The notes under the pieces were generated by a model, which did not search any database, was not told the origin of the DNA, and worked only from the letters and a program-made list of their open reading frames with translations. A DNA stretch of 64,000 nt from Eudorina sp. 2006-703-Eu-15 (lineage: Eukaryota > Chlorophyta > Chlorophyceae > Chlamydomonadales > Volvocaceae), in the NCBI GenBank assembly GCA_003117195.1, contig BDSI01000082.1:496001-560000 (forward strand). Reading direction: 5' to 3'. Each line of letters opens with the position of its first letter. Position 1 is the stretch's first letter. Shown here piece by piece: positions 49,201-61,500 of this stretch. A program made the translations under genes and the position numbers.

Positions 49201-50322
49201 GCAGCACCAACGGCACCAGCAGCACCAGCAGAAGCGGCAGGCAGTCGTGAATGCGAGGCAGGTGCCTTGGCACTACCTGCACGCAAGCGCACTGCTGGGG
49301 TTCCGGAGCCGCTGAGCCAGGGGGAGGCGGACGCGGCGCACGGGGCGCCCGAGGCGGGTGCCGCCCCTGGACCCCTCCTGGACAGTCCGGAGGGGACCCC
49401 TGCCCCGGGGGCCTCCTCCCCGGGGCCCTCCTCCCCGGGGCCTCCTCCCCGGGGCCTCCTCCCGGGGGTCCCCGGAGGAGCTCACAGGGATTGGCGGGTG
49501 GCCTTCCGGGAGCAGCTGGCCGGACTAAGCGAGGGCGAGATCCAGGCGATTCTGTCGGATCGAGATCCGGATCCTGATTTTGAGGAAGTGGCGGGGACGT
49601 GGCGGCCCCCGGGGCCGGATTGGACGGACCGGGATCTGGCTCCGGATCTGGTTCCGGATCTGGTTCCGGATCTGGTTCCGGAGCGGACGGCGGCGGGTGC
49701 CGTCGGTGCAGCAGCGTTGGACTCGGCGCCTGGCTCGTCCCAAATGGCGGATGGTGCTGCTGGTGTTGGTGTTGTTGGTGGTGGTGGCGGCGGCGGCCCA
49801 AGGGGCCGTCAAACGGAGAGCTACGGAGCTGTATCCGACGCCGCCGACGCCGCAGCGGCAGTAGCAGCAGCTGCAGCAGGGGCCCCCCGGGAGCGACGCG
49901 GTGGACGAGGACGGGGACGGCGCGGCAGGTCCCACGGCAAGGGGGAGTCCCGGGGCAGCGGCAGCGGCGGCGGCGGCGCCGGCGACGGCTCGGCACAGGA
50001 CGCGGGAACGGGAGCGGCTGCGCCGCTGGCCCCTAAACGCCGGGGTCGGAGCACCGTTGGCGGCGGCGGCGGCCGGAAGGGCTTCGCGGGGGGCGCCGCG
50101 CGGCCGCCGCCGCCGGGTCCGGCTCGGAGCTACCGACCGGGTCAGCTGCGGACGGTGTACGGCCTGGCCGCGGCCGCCGCCACCGGCGGGCGGCTGTTGG
50201 ACGCGGGGTCCTGGTGGCGGTGGGCGAGCTCCGATCCCGTGGCGCTGTCCTGCGCGGCGGTGGTGGGAGGTCTGTCGCTGTCGGCGGGGGCCCTGGCGCT
50301 GCGGGCCTGGCTGAGGACGTGA
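46259..50322 (+). CDS. NUDIX ADP-ribose/ADP-sugar pyrophosphatase-like, tail-anchored
   Basis: Exons: ?-46350, 46637-46733, 47038-47115, 47799-47871, 48411-48484, 48661-50322. Family order as in NUDT5: LETAQYEDHLGR / CYSWEAVER, ADGVAVLGK, VVVQFRPPMAGLTIE, Nudix box GLVEPGQSAEETAVRELREE, then YTGVVSSMSAPLAESAGITN and a C-terminal helix CVIDSRLYGLALGLSLLQ. Such enzymes hydrolyse ADP-ribose or ADP-sugars using Mg bound by the REXXEE glutamates, which are present; the earlier box Glu is Gln. After about residue 210 follows a roughly 470-residue Ala/Pro/Gly-rich tail ending in a hydrophobic segment (PVALSCAAVVGGLSLSAGAL) and a short basic end, typical of a tail anchor. The 5' end is unresolved: the frame is open from 46244 with no ATG or AG before 46330. 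The coordinate 46259 is only the start of the open stretch; the gene may begin further upstream. Confidence 0.85.
46456..46507 (+). repeat. 19-bp tandem repeat in NUDIX first visible intron
   Basis: Nearly three copies of CTCCCGGGCGGGGGGGTTC. Confidence 0.85.
47236..47342 (+). repeat. 12-bp tandem repeat (CATATGGGTCGC)
   Basis: About nine units of CATATGGGTCGC, alternating irregularly with CATGTGGGTCGC, in the NUDIX intron after exon 47038-47115. It shares ATGGGTC with the GACCCATGGGTC family. Confidence 0.95.
47445..47720 (+). repeat. GT-rich then CA-rich complementary arrays in one intron
   Basis: TGTGGGG units at 47445-47552, and CACACCC/ACACCCA units at 47582-47720. The two blocks are roughly reverse complements separated by about 30 bp of unique sequence, so the intron could form a long hairpin. 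Confidence 0.85.
49640..49684 (+). repeat. In-frame 12-bp coding repeat in the NUDIX tail
   Basis: Repeats of GATCTGGTTCCG encode alternating DLVP units in the low-complexity tail. Confidence 0.85.
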
Positions 50323-51073
50323 CGGCAGCGGAAGTACGGAACGCGATGCGGCGTCTGGACCTGTCTTGGCTTTAGTTAGCCGCCTAGCTCACCGTAGGGG
50401 GGTGGTGGCATCCGGATCATAGCCTCGATGATCAACGTGTGGATTTGGCTGGAAACGTGTGTCAGCGATGCCGGGACATGTTTTCGCATGTGCAAAGACG
50501 CGGGGGTTTGAGGGCGGCACGGTGCAGGAGGGGAACACGAAACGAAACGAAACGCCGGGAGCCAGCTCTGGGTTGCAGGGGCACTGGCTTGCGATGCCGT
50601 ACCTGGGGCAGTGGTGGTGGCGGGGCGGGAAGGACGTCTGCTCGGCCATCGTCAACCGGCCGTCAGCTGCCGCCGATGACCCGGGGGCAAGGGAGGGGGG
50701 CCAGTGTGAAACCCGCACGTACGATAGTGTTTGGCGCGCGTGGCGGTGGGGGACAGCTAGCCACGGCTTTGCTGGGCGCTCTGTCCACCGTGGTGTCGTG
50801 CATCGGTCTGAGCGCTTTGGTCAGCCGCGGGGCTGGCACTGGGCACTGGGCATCGGTGCCGGAGGTCCTGAGAGGACCGGCACATCGTGGATGATCGTGG
50901 TGCGACAGTTGGCTTTGTACAGTCGTTGTTGAAGGGATGTGGATGTGGAGAAGTATCCGCGCCGCTCCTCAACCGCGAGACATGGATCTGGAGCTGTCAC
51001 TGCCCTGTACAACACAGTCGTACAACGGAAAGGGTACATATAATATGGATTTGTTTACAATTTATCAATCAGA
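50323..51073. other. Spacer between NUDIX gene and tRNA-Leu
   Basis: No gene recognised; presumably the NUDIX 3' UTR. No TGTAA seen. Confidence 0.5.
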
Positions 51074-51153
51074 GGTTGCGTGGCCGAGTGGTCTAAGGCG
51101 TAGGATTAAGGCTCCTATCCGAAAGGGCGCAGGTTCGAACCCTGCCGCAGCCA
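51074..51153 (+). tRNA. tRNA-Leu(AAG): tRNA-Leu, anticodon AAG
   Basis: An 80-nt cloverleaf. The acceptor stem GGTTGCG pairs with CGCAGCC (one G-T pair) with discriminator A. The A box is TGGCCGAGTGG, the anticodon stem TAGGA/TCCTA encloses TTAAGGC (anticodon AAG), the variable arm is TCCGAAAGGG, and the T arm GCAGG-TTCGAAC-CCTGC contains the B box. It has no intron and no encoded CCA. A TTTT at 51180-51183 is a likely RNA polymerase III terminator. Confidence 0.96.
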
Positions 51154-51179
51154 TATTGTCACTTGTACGGTTTGTAGCA

Positions 51180-51183
51180 TTTT
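51180..51183 (+). terminator. Pol III terminator for tRNA-Leu
   Basis: First run of four T residues, 27 nt after the tRNA end. Four T is a minimal terminator, so some read-through is possible. Confidence 0.6.
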
Positions 51184-53251
51184 GATGACATTATAGTTGT
51201 GAGGAAGCTTTGCATTAAAACCAAACCATTATTGTTGCACGCGTTGTAGGTACTTTGAGCGGCCCGGCACCCGATGCATATGTATCTATCTATCAGCGAA
51301 GGACAGACGGGCCATCCCCCGCCCAGTCCGAACCCAGAGCGCTTCTTGCCAGGGTTTATCAGGGTTTGATCCCCTCTGGAACTGATATACGGTAGGAGTT
51401 AGTATCATCGTTACAGTGTGAGTGGGACTCCCGGCCCTGTCGAACGACTGATATTAAATAGTAGTAAGACGCACTTGACCACTCGCGGCACCGACGGGGA
51501 CTGAGTGCCAGCCGGTGACCATTCCCGCAGTGACCTCGCTCCAAGCGCACTCGTTAACGGTATATATGCAGTCGCTAGAAGATATGTGAATGATCGCCGT
51601 CCAACGACACCGAGTTTTGTCCGGCTTGCGAGGTGCCGTAAGCCGCGACGCTCGGCAGTCGTGAAGGGCGCCGAGGGCGGTTCGGGCATCTAGGGTTCGC
51701 AGTTGGCGGGTGGCGGGGGCGGCGCCGGGTCCAGCCAACCCGCCGTGAAACACGGTTGCGTGAGGATGCGCGCATGCACGAGACCCCGAACCACGACCGT
51801 ACGGCAGCCGTACGGCAATAGATTGTACGGCTGTACTGCCAGGGCGAAGGCATGCGTGGGGGTATAGGTATATATGCGTGTCGTACGTTAACGTCTAATG
51901 GACGCACGCAGTGTGTCGTACTCGAAGTGGTGCCACGTCACCCCACCACGGTCACGTCGCCCCGTCGCCTCACCGGAGATGTAACCGTAACCGTAACCGT
52001 TACCGTATCACGCCCGCACATGACACACCTGTGCGGCTTTCTCTTCTAGACCCACATGTACATCCCCCCCCCCACCACCAACAAATGCATGTACACCCAT
52101 ACACCCTCTCGCCTCCCCGCCCCGCTCCGCTCATTCTCACTCACTCTCATAGGCACCGGCACACACGCACCGGCCGGCTGGATAGGGTTCGAAATTAAGG
52201 CATCGAAAGCGATGTAAAGGTCTCAACCACCCAGCCCACGTCCTCTGTAACCCACGTCCCTCCCTCCCTCCCACCTTTCCAGCTTCCCACCTTCCCGCCC
52301 TGTCTGCCTGGGGGTGGGTGGGGGCCGACCCCCCTCCGGTTGCGGATGAATCAAGGGCCTCCCCTCCAAGCCTCCCTGCCACCGAGCCAACAGAGGATGG
52401 TTGCATTCCCTAACCTCCTTCCCCACTCCCCTTCTAGAGGCTGGGAGGGAGGATCAAAAGAAAAGCCTTCATCGACCAGAAAAAACAAACACGACGAATC
52501 GTTCGCAGCACGAGCCAACGCCGCGTCGATGCACACAATTGCCATACGACCGCAGATAGCAACACTTCCCGTACAACGGCCTTGCACAGTTCCAATACGA
52601 CGACAATGCAACACTTTCTGTACGACGACTGCACCAAGCGAGCGCATTGTTTCCATGTCGGCTGTCTCCATGAGAGATGCCCGGGGGGGCGGGAAAAGGG
52701 TCTCACCGCCGCACGTCCCACATCTCACAAAACACAAAACCGCGCACACGTGTGGATGAGTAAAGCGAGTGTGTTTGTGTCGTACCCAACAAAGGCCAAC
52801 CGGGGCCACACGAGCATGAGCAGAACAGGGGGTGGCTGTGATGTTTTCGGAATGAAACAAGACCTAGAGGCATCAAAGAAGTACGGCGGGGGTGGGGTGG
52901 GATTGATGTTGATCACACCGGTTGTCATCTCGCGGCTCAGATTAACTACATGTACACAATCGCACATGTACATAATCACACACGCGCGCAAGCGCACGCG
53001 CATCAATGACCCCCCCCCCACACACACACACACCGCCGCCGCGACGCACCCCCAACCCCAGCCGGATTATACCGCCTCCGCCTCCGCCTCCGCCTCCGCC
53101 TCCGCCTCCGCCTCCGCCTCCGCCTCCGCCTCCGCCTCCGCCTCCGCCTCCGCCTCCGCCTCCGCCTCCGCCTCCGCCTCCGCCTCCGCCTCCGCCTCCA
53201 CCACCACCGCCACCACCACCACCGCCTCCCTCCCTCCCCTCATCCTGTCCC
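51184..53251. other. Intergenic region downstream of tRNA-Leu
   Basis: No gene recognised. Includes CCGTAA repeats at 51978-52002, CCCC(A/C) runs around 52062 and 53011, and the CCTCCG array at 53071-53197. The right-hand part should be the 3' UTR of the multipass membrane protein gene. Confidence 0.55.
53071..53197 (+). repeat. CCTCCG hexanucleotide array near a stop codon
   Basis: About 21 units of CCTCCG, degrading into CCACCA to 53223. It lies 30-180 bp past the stop codon of the minus-strand gene, so transcripts would carry (CGGAGG)n in the 3' UTR. Confidence 0.95.
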
Positions 53252-56200
53252 CTAGCCCCCCTTGTTGCGGTTCCGGTCCACGTAGTAGTCGTCATCACTG
53301 TCGCTGTACCTCGCCCCCAGGTCCGCGCCCTGCAGCACCCGCTCCGCCCGCCGCACCAGCCGCGCCATGAACAGCCGCATCTCGTCCGCCGGGTTGAGCA
53401 GCCGCCGCGCCGCCAGCTCCGAAATCAGCTGCGTGGACACCACCGGCAGCCCCAGCGCGTTACCCAGGGCCACGTCCGCCTCGGTGGCCTCTAGGGTCTT
53501 GTAATCCTCGCTCCTCTTGTCGTCCGCCTCGACGTCCTTCTTGCCGCCGTCGCCGTCGCCGTCACCGTCGCCGTCACCGTCACCGTCACCGTCGCCGTCG
53601 CTGCCGCTGCCGGCGGCGGCGCCGCCGCCCTTGCCCTTCCCGTCGGGTTGTTGACCTGCCGTCACGCCGTCGTCGTCGTCGTCGCCGCCGGCGGCGGCGG
53701 TGGCGGCGCCGCCGCTGCTGAGCATCAACATCTCGCCGCTGACGTCGCTGCCGTTGCTGGCTCTGTAATCCTCCGTACCCGTACTGCTGGCCGTGGCCCG
53801 CGGACCGCCGCCGTTGCCGCTGGCGCCGCCGCTGGCGGCCGCTCCCGACGGCCCGGGCGGCGCCGCGCCCTCCCCTGGCGGCGGCGGCGGTGGCGGCGGC
53901 CTCTGCAGCTGCGCCGCCGAGGCGGAGGAGGGCCCGGAGGCCTGGGGGCCCCCGCCGGCGGGTGACTCGGTGAGGGCGGGGGCGGGGGGCAGGGTGTAGT
54001 TGAAGGGGCTGGTCTTGAGAGAGAAGCGGATGGCGTTGGAGTCGCGGATGCGGAGGTGGCGCCGCAGCAGCCAGTAGCCAACTGCGGGGGGGTGGGTGGG
54101 CGAAGGGGTTGGTTGGGCGAGGGGCCACCAGCACGACTGGGCCCTCCTTTCCTCCTCCCCCCGGTCTGGATTCCAAACCTCAACTCAAGCGCACACCACA
54201 CCCATACACTCATACACCCCGCACACCACACTCATACACCCCGCACACCACACCCATACACCCAAATCCCCCGCCTTCCTCGCCCCTCCCCCATCCCCTT
54301 TTGCCCGCCCCCCCAAATCCCCCTCCCCCCCTCCCATCCCCCTTCCCCTCCTTCCCCCTCCCCTCCAATCCCCCCCTGCCCCCCCTTTTCGACCTACCCG
54401 CCGCGATGACCGCCCACCCCACCACCAGTATGTACACGTAGCGCCAGTCGTTGGTGTACCACTGCCGGTTGTTCGGGTCCACGAAGACGTTGGGGGTCAG
54501 CTGCAGCGCGACCACCGACACGAACTGGGGGGGCGGGACGGGAGGGGAGGGGAGGGGGGAGGGAGGGGGAGGGGAGGGGGAGGGGGAGGGGGCGGAGAGG
54601 AAGGGGGGCGGGGGCAAATCGGGGGAAGGTGTTGGGGGGAAGGTGAAGGGGAGGGAGGAGAAAATCGGCAACACACATACAAGGACAGCGGCATGGGGTG
54701 AATGCCCAGGAGGCGGCCCCACCCCACCCCACCCCACCCCAAGACACACCTCACCCCCACCCCCGATCACTTACCCCCCCTTTCGCCCCACACCCCGACC
54801 CCCAACCCCCAACCTCGCCACGTAAGTATTCTGAGTATTTCTGGGTGTACCCGGGTTCGTTTCGGGTTATCTCTCTTTCATTCAATTTACCCCCCCACAC
54901 ACGCCCTTCCACCCCCAACCACCCACGCACCCCCAACCCCAACCCCCACGCCCCCAAACCCCACACACTCCCCTCCCCACACACTCCGCCCCCCCCCCCC
55001 CACACACACACACCCCACCCACCTGCGACCAGGTAGCCAGCATGAACCCCGTCCCCCGCCCGATGTTGACCGCCCCTATGCAGCACGGCTTCATGATGGC
55101 CGTCATCACCACCAGCAGCAAGCACACGCAGCCGTTGGCGCCCATCACCGCCAGTGGGTAGGTCTCAGAGAAGAACAGGTTGTAGCCCGCCATGCCCAGC
55201 CGCAGCAGCTGCACAACGCGGACGTACAGCCCGCGGTACTTGATGTCCAGGTTCTCGCTGGGGAAGAACACCTAAGGGGGGGGAGGGGGGGGAGGGGAAG
55301 GGGGGGAGGTAAAGGGGGGGAGAGGAGGGAGGGAGGGGGTTGGAAGAGGTTGGGAGGGGAAGGGAGGTGTGTGTGGAGGGGGCGAGGGGAAGGGGGTGTG
55401 GAAGGGGGGGAGCGGGGGATGGGGAGGGGAGGTGCGGGAGAGCAGGGAGGTGGGGTAAAGGGGGCTCGGTTCGTCGGGGGAGCCACTCCTGGAGCAACCG
55501 CCCCACAGCCCCATAAGCACACCTTCACCCGGCCCCCCTCCGCCCCCTTTCTTCCCCTCCCACCATCCCAACCCAACCCAACCCCAGTCGCCTCCTCCCC
55601 TTCCTTCCCCCTCTTCCCCTCTCCTCTCCCTCCTCGCCGCCGCCGCCGCACCTCGAAGGGCGTGAGGGTGGCTCGCGGCACGTACAGCCCCAGCGCCAGC
55701 ATGGCCGCCACTGCGCCGTACAGGTGCTTGGGCTCCGTCCAGCACTTGATGTCCGGGTTGCGGACCAGCAGCCCGTCGTCCAGCCGGCAGTCCAGTTGGC
55801 TGGTCAGGTCGGGTTGGGGGGTTTTAGGGGGGTTGGGGGTTTGGAGGGGGTTGGGGGGTTTTGGGGGTTGGGGAGTTTTGGGGTTTTGGAGGGGGCTGGG
55901 GGGTTTTGGGGAGGAGAGGAAAGATGGGGTCGGGGCACGATGGGGGTAGCGATGGGGGAGGGAGGGTGGGGGGTGTTGTGGGAACCGTGAAGTACGGCAG
56001 CACGCCATGGATGTTGTCGCACAGGTGACATGAAACCATCCCCCGCTTACCTCGCTCGCTCACACCCCCCCTCCCCGACCCCCACCCTCTCACCACCTCC
56101 CATTTCCCACAATTACCTCCAACCCCCACCCCCGGCCTCCCTCGCCTCCCGTCGGCCCCCTCCCCCAAGCCCCTCCCCCGCATAAATACGCCGTTCCCCC

Positions 56201-58556
56201 GTTTCGGAAACTCTAAGCCCCTTCCCCCCACCTCACCCCACCCCCGCATCAGAGCTTAGCCCGGGCAGCAGCGCAGCTCCAATCTGTCCACCAATGTACT
56301 AACGTATACAGCACCTGCCTTCACCTCCCCCCTCCCCTCCCCCTCCCCTCCCCTCCCCCTCCCCTCCCCCTCCCCTCCCCCTCCCCCTCCCCCTCCCCCT
56401 CCCCCTCCCCCTCCCCCTCCCCTCCCCCTCCCCCTCCCCCTCCCCCTCCCCCTCCCCCTCCCCTCCCCCTCCCCCCCTCCCCCACCCCCCTCCCCCACCC
56501 CCCACCTGAGCAGCCCCGACGTGATGGTCAGGTAGGCGGCCTGCCCCAGGAAGGGCATGATGACCCTCTTGAGGCCGGTGGGAGTCTGAGGGAAGAACAC
56601 GGCGATCCACACGACCATGAAGGCCAGCAGCGCGAACACCTGCAGGGGGGAGGGGGAAGGGGAGGGGGTTAAATTTACAAAAGAAGGGGGGGTTGTGGGT
56701 AAGGGGAGGTGGTGAGCTGGGATGTCGCGGGAAGGCCGAGGGGGGCAGAGGGGGAGAGGCACATGCGGGGTGGGGGCCAGCAGCCGCGGGAGCAGGCAGG
56801 GAGGGGCGGAGTGGGAGAGGGAAGGTGAGGGGTTGGGGTGCCAGGGGGGGACTGGCCGAGCGAAAGGGGGGAGGGCGACGGCGTGTGTGTGTTTCGCGGG
56901 ACGGGACACCGGCCGTGTGCCTTTTCCCCTCACCCCCCTCCGCGGCCCCCCGCGACCCTGCCCCACCTGCAGGAAGTAGGCGGCGGGCCCCAGGTCCAGC
57001 AGCGCCCAGGGGAAGATGCGCTTCAGGAAGGAGGCCTTGGGGTAGGGGATGCGGCGCTGGTAGCTGAAGGCGCACAGCTGCCAGAACTCCAGGAACAGCG
57101 TGAACAGCGCAAACACGTTCACCCAGTGCGCCTGGGGGCGGGGACGGGGGGGGAGGGGGAGGGGCGGGAACGAGGGGCGCGCAGGAGGGGCCGGGGGGGG
57201 GGGGGGTGTATAGGGAAAAGGTCGACAACTTAATACTGCGCTGCTGCCAGAGCAAATATCCGATAGAGACTGGACCTCCAGCGAAGTGACGATGCCCACC
57301 TTGTAGTGGGGGGGTGAGGGGGATATAGGACATTGGGGGGGAGGGGGAGGGGAACGGCTTCTGGGCCCGTTGGAACGCCCGCTCGGGACTAATTGTAACG
57401 GTTACACCACTGTGCCCCCCCCCCCACAAACACACACACGCACCCATCCCCATCCAACCATCCAACCACCCAACACCCCCCCCCCGCCACACACACACAC
57501 ACACACCGCCCCACCTTCCAGCTTGACAGCGCCGTGCCCTTCCTGAAGTTGGGGAAGCGGATGGTGTCCGAGGGGCGGTACACCTTAAGCTGGGAGGGGT
57601 CCCGCCGCAGCTGCGCCACCGCCGCCGCCATGGCTCCGAAACCCACGATCACGAAACAGCCCACCAGGCCGCCCATCAGCAGCCGCTGCTGCCGGGTGTC
57701 GGGTTGGATCTAAGGGGGTTGGGGGTTGGGGGTTGGGGGTTGATGGTTGGGGGTTGATGGTTGGGGGGTAATAGGAAATGGGTAGACACATTCAAACTTC
57801 TACGCTGCTGCCAGAGCACAGGTCCGGAGAATAATCAGGGGAAGGAGGAGTCGGGGGGGGGGATGGCGGGGGTATAGGACGTTGGTAGACCAATTTCACC
57901 AATATCAAATCTGCACGGCGGACTGCCACAGCAAATACATGATGTCCCCTGTAAAGGCAGGACGGAAGGACGGAAGGACGGAAGGACGGAAGGACGGAAG
58001 GAAGGTCGGCCGGCCCCGCGACTCACCCCCAGCGACTCACCCCCAGCGACTCACCCCCAGCGACTCAGCCCCCGCGACTCACCCCCAGCGACACGCCCAT
58101 CACCGCGAAGGGGAAGAGCATCAGGAAGCCCGCCATACCCAGCGCGAAGGTGCGGCCCACGTCCCGGAACGCCACCTCCCCGAACACCATCAGCATGTCG
58201 TCCGCCGCCCCCCGCAGCTGCTTCCAGGCCAGCAGGGCGGCGGTGCGGCGCAGCTTGGTCACCTGGGTGGCGTGCTCCCGGGCCAGGACCTCCTCGTCCA
58301 GGGCGCCCGTCTGAGGGGGGGGGGAGGGGGGGGGCGGAGGGGGGATATAGGGAGAGGGTGGCCAGGAGGGGGGAATAGGGGGAAGCGGGCGAGTGAAAGG
58401 GGGGTAGGGAGGAGGGGTACAGGAGGACATGTTCCCGGGGGATGTTGGGGCAGCGACGGAGAGGATGCGTTGGTTGCAGCTAGAGGCTGCGCTGACGGTC
58501 AGCGCAAGGGGAGGGGGAGAGGAGGTGGACCCGGAGGGGGCGTGTGACCCACCCAC

Positions 58557-58589
<33 letters not shown>

Positions 58590-61500
58590 GGCCCCCGCCC
58601 CCGCCCCCCGGCCCCCCCGGCTCCCCCGCACCTGCATCACGAGGAACAGCGTCTTGTCCCACCGCCGCCGCGCGTGCTCCCTCCGCCGCACCGCCCTCTT
58701 GGCGGCGTCAGCGAACCCGTGCACCTTCTGCGTCACCCCCACCGCCGCCGCCATGCCCGCCAGCGCGCCGCCCCACGCCGTCTTGGGGCCGCCGCCGCCG
58801 CCGCCGCCGTTTGCCCGCGCCTTGCCGCCGCCAAACAACCGCGCCAGCTGAAGCGCCCCTCCTCCTCCTCCTGCCGTACCCGCTGTCGTACCCGTTGCCG
58901 TACCAGCACCCGCTGCCGTACCCGAACCCGCCGCCGCACCCCCATTCGTCGACGCCGCGACGATGGCCTTGGAGGCAGGTGGCGGCTTCTTCTTATTCTT
59001 GGGCGGCGGTGGCGGCGGCGCTGCCTTCTTCTTCTTCTTGGGGTCATCCAGCGCGTCCAACACCGCCTCCGCGCCGTCGCTGTCGTCCGAATCGATGCCG
59101 CCCGCCTTGCCGCCCTTGCCGCCCTTACCGCCCTTGCCGGGGGCCCCGGGGTTGATGCGGGAGGCCAGGCGGGCGGCGCAGCGCCGGGCGTTGGAGAGCA
59201 GACGGGCACCTGGGAGGGGCGGGGGTTGGGGGTTGGGGGTGGGGGGTGGGGCCCGACGTTCGGTGGTCGGTTATCGGCGGTTATCGGTTATCGGTTTGGT
59301 GCTGTTTTGCGGTTTCGCTGTCCTTATTGACATAAGGAGGGAGCGTGCGGAGCAAAGGCGACTGTGCCGCGGTCCTGGGGGAAGATTGCCGTTGGGGTTG
59401 CGGTGGGGGGGGGTTTGCGGGGGGTTTGCGGGGGTTATAGTAAAATTGGTAGACATTTTCAAACTGCGCTGCTGCCAGAGCGACGGGTTTGCGGGGGGGG
59501 TGCGGCGGGTGGGGGGGTGTGCGGGGTGGGAGATGCGGGTGAGGGTACGGGGGATGCACCCGCCCACCCACCCACCCACCCACCCACCCACCCGCGAATG
59601 TGGAGTGCAGGGTCTTCTCCTCCGCCAACTTGATGGCCGCCCGCAGCCGGTCCGGCTCCTTCACCCGCTGCGGCCCCTTCCGCGTCCAGAACCCGGCGTC
59701 CAGGTTCATGGGGGACAGCTTGTCGGCGTCGCGCTCGCCGAAATCCGCCTCCTGGCCCGGGGGAGGGGGAAGGGGGACAAGGGGAGGGGGAGGGGGGATA
59801 TACGGTATAGGAAATTGGTTAAACGATATTTATACTAGCGCTGCTGCTGCCAGAGCGAATATCCGATAGAGACTCGACTGTACCAGGATCTCCCCAGCAA
59901 AGTGACGACGGGGGAGGGGGGCGGGTAATAGGAAATCGGAACAGGAAATGGTTTCCCGGCAGTACGGTTCCCGAGACACGCCCTGCGGACTTTACGATCC
60001 CAACGTGCCGCCGTACATCGTACATTGTACTACAGTACATTCCCACACCGTGCCGCCGTACCCTTGACGCCGCGTCCATGGCCGCCTCTATGGCCTTGTG
60101 CAGCTCCGCCAGCTCCGCATCCAGGAACTCGTCGTCCTCGGGCCGTACATTGACGCCCCTCTCCAGCTGCCGTACCACCTAAAAGGGGGGGAGGAAGCCG
60201 GGGGGGGGGGGGGCGCGGGGGGCCGGGGAGGGGTAGAGGGAATCATAAGAGACACACGGCATCCGAACTGCGCGGGGTGCGAGAGAGCAAAGGGAGATGA
60301 GGGTTGTTAGCGCGGGGAATGGTTGGGGGGAGGGGGCAGGGGTGTAGGAAATTGGTAGGTGTTTGTATTTTCCCTTCCCTTCGCTTCCTGTCAATCAAGA
60401 CAGCGAAGCCGCACAGGCCTCCCCCCCTTTTCCCCCCCCTTCCCCCTTCCCCCTTCCCCCCTCCCCCCCTTCCCCCTCCCTCACATGTCTGTGGTGCAGC
60501 AGGTTGTTGGCCACCCTCAGGTCCTCCAGGTACCTCCTCCGCTCCGCCAGCATGGGCACCACCCGCCAGGTGAGGCAGGTCAGGGCGGTGCACACCAGCA
60601 GCAGCACGCGGGAGGCCAGGTCGCCTGCGGGGGGGTGGGGGGGGAGGAGGGGGTATAGGAAATTGGTAGGGGGAGGAGGGGGGTATAGGAAATTGGTAGG
60701 GGAGGAGGGGGGTATAGGAAATTGGTAGGGGGAGGAGGGGGGGGCGAGGGCGGGGCGAGGGCGAGGGCGGGGAGGGGAGGGGAGGGGGTATAGGCAATGC
60801 TTGGTAGGGGGGAGGAGGGGGTATAGGAAATTGGTAGGGGGAGGAGGGGGGGGCGAGGGCGGGCGAGGGCGGGGAGGGGAGGGGAGGGGAGGGGTATAGG
60901 CAATGATTGGTAGGGGGAGGGGGCGAAGGGGGGTGGAGGGGAGCCGGAGGGGGTCCTCGGCCCGGTCAAGGGGAGGGGGCGGGCGGGTAGGGATGGTTAA
61001 GGGTGGTTGAGGGTGGTGTTAAGGTTTAAGGTTCGACCCCAGCTTGAAATCGACGACCCGACACCGATGTCGGGATCCCCATAGCCCCCCTACGTCCCCC
61101 CACCCCCAACCCCCCCCCCACACACACACCCCACACACCCCACCCCACACCCCACACCCCACCCCGCACCCCCCACCCCGCACCCCCACACCCCACCCGC
61201 ATCCCCCCACCCCGCACCCCCCACCCGCACCCCCCTCCCACCCCCCCACGCCCCGCACCCACCCCTCAGCAGCCGCTGCTCCATCCACACGTCCAGCCGC
61301 TCCCCCAGCGAGGGCGTCATGCCCAGCTTGCCGCCGTGCCCCTCCGCCGCCAGCACCGCCGCCCCCACCCCCCGCACTGCCACCCGGTGCTCGGCGGTCA
61401 TGGCGGCGGAGGCCCGGGGATACCGCCCGCACCGGGGGCAGGAGTCTTTGGGGGGGAAGGGAAGGGGGAGGAGGGGGGTAACAGGAAATTGATAGGGGGA

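Noticed and set aside
48807..49996. Long minus-strand frames opposite the NUDIX tail
   Set aside because: Low-complexity shadows of the sense Ala/Pro/Gly-rich coding exon.
51978..52002. Interstitial telomere repeat
   Set aside because: The unit is CCGTAA, not the TTTAGGG or TTTTAGGG type, and only about four copies are present.
52942..53494. Poly-Gly and poly-Pro frames of 118 and 162 codons
   Set aside because: Products of reading the CCTCCG array; no independent gene evidence.
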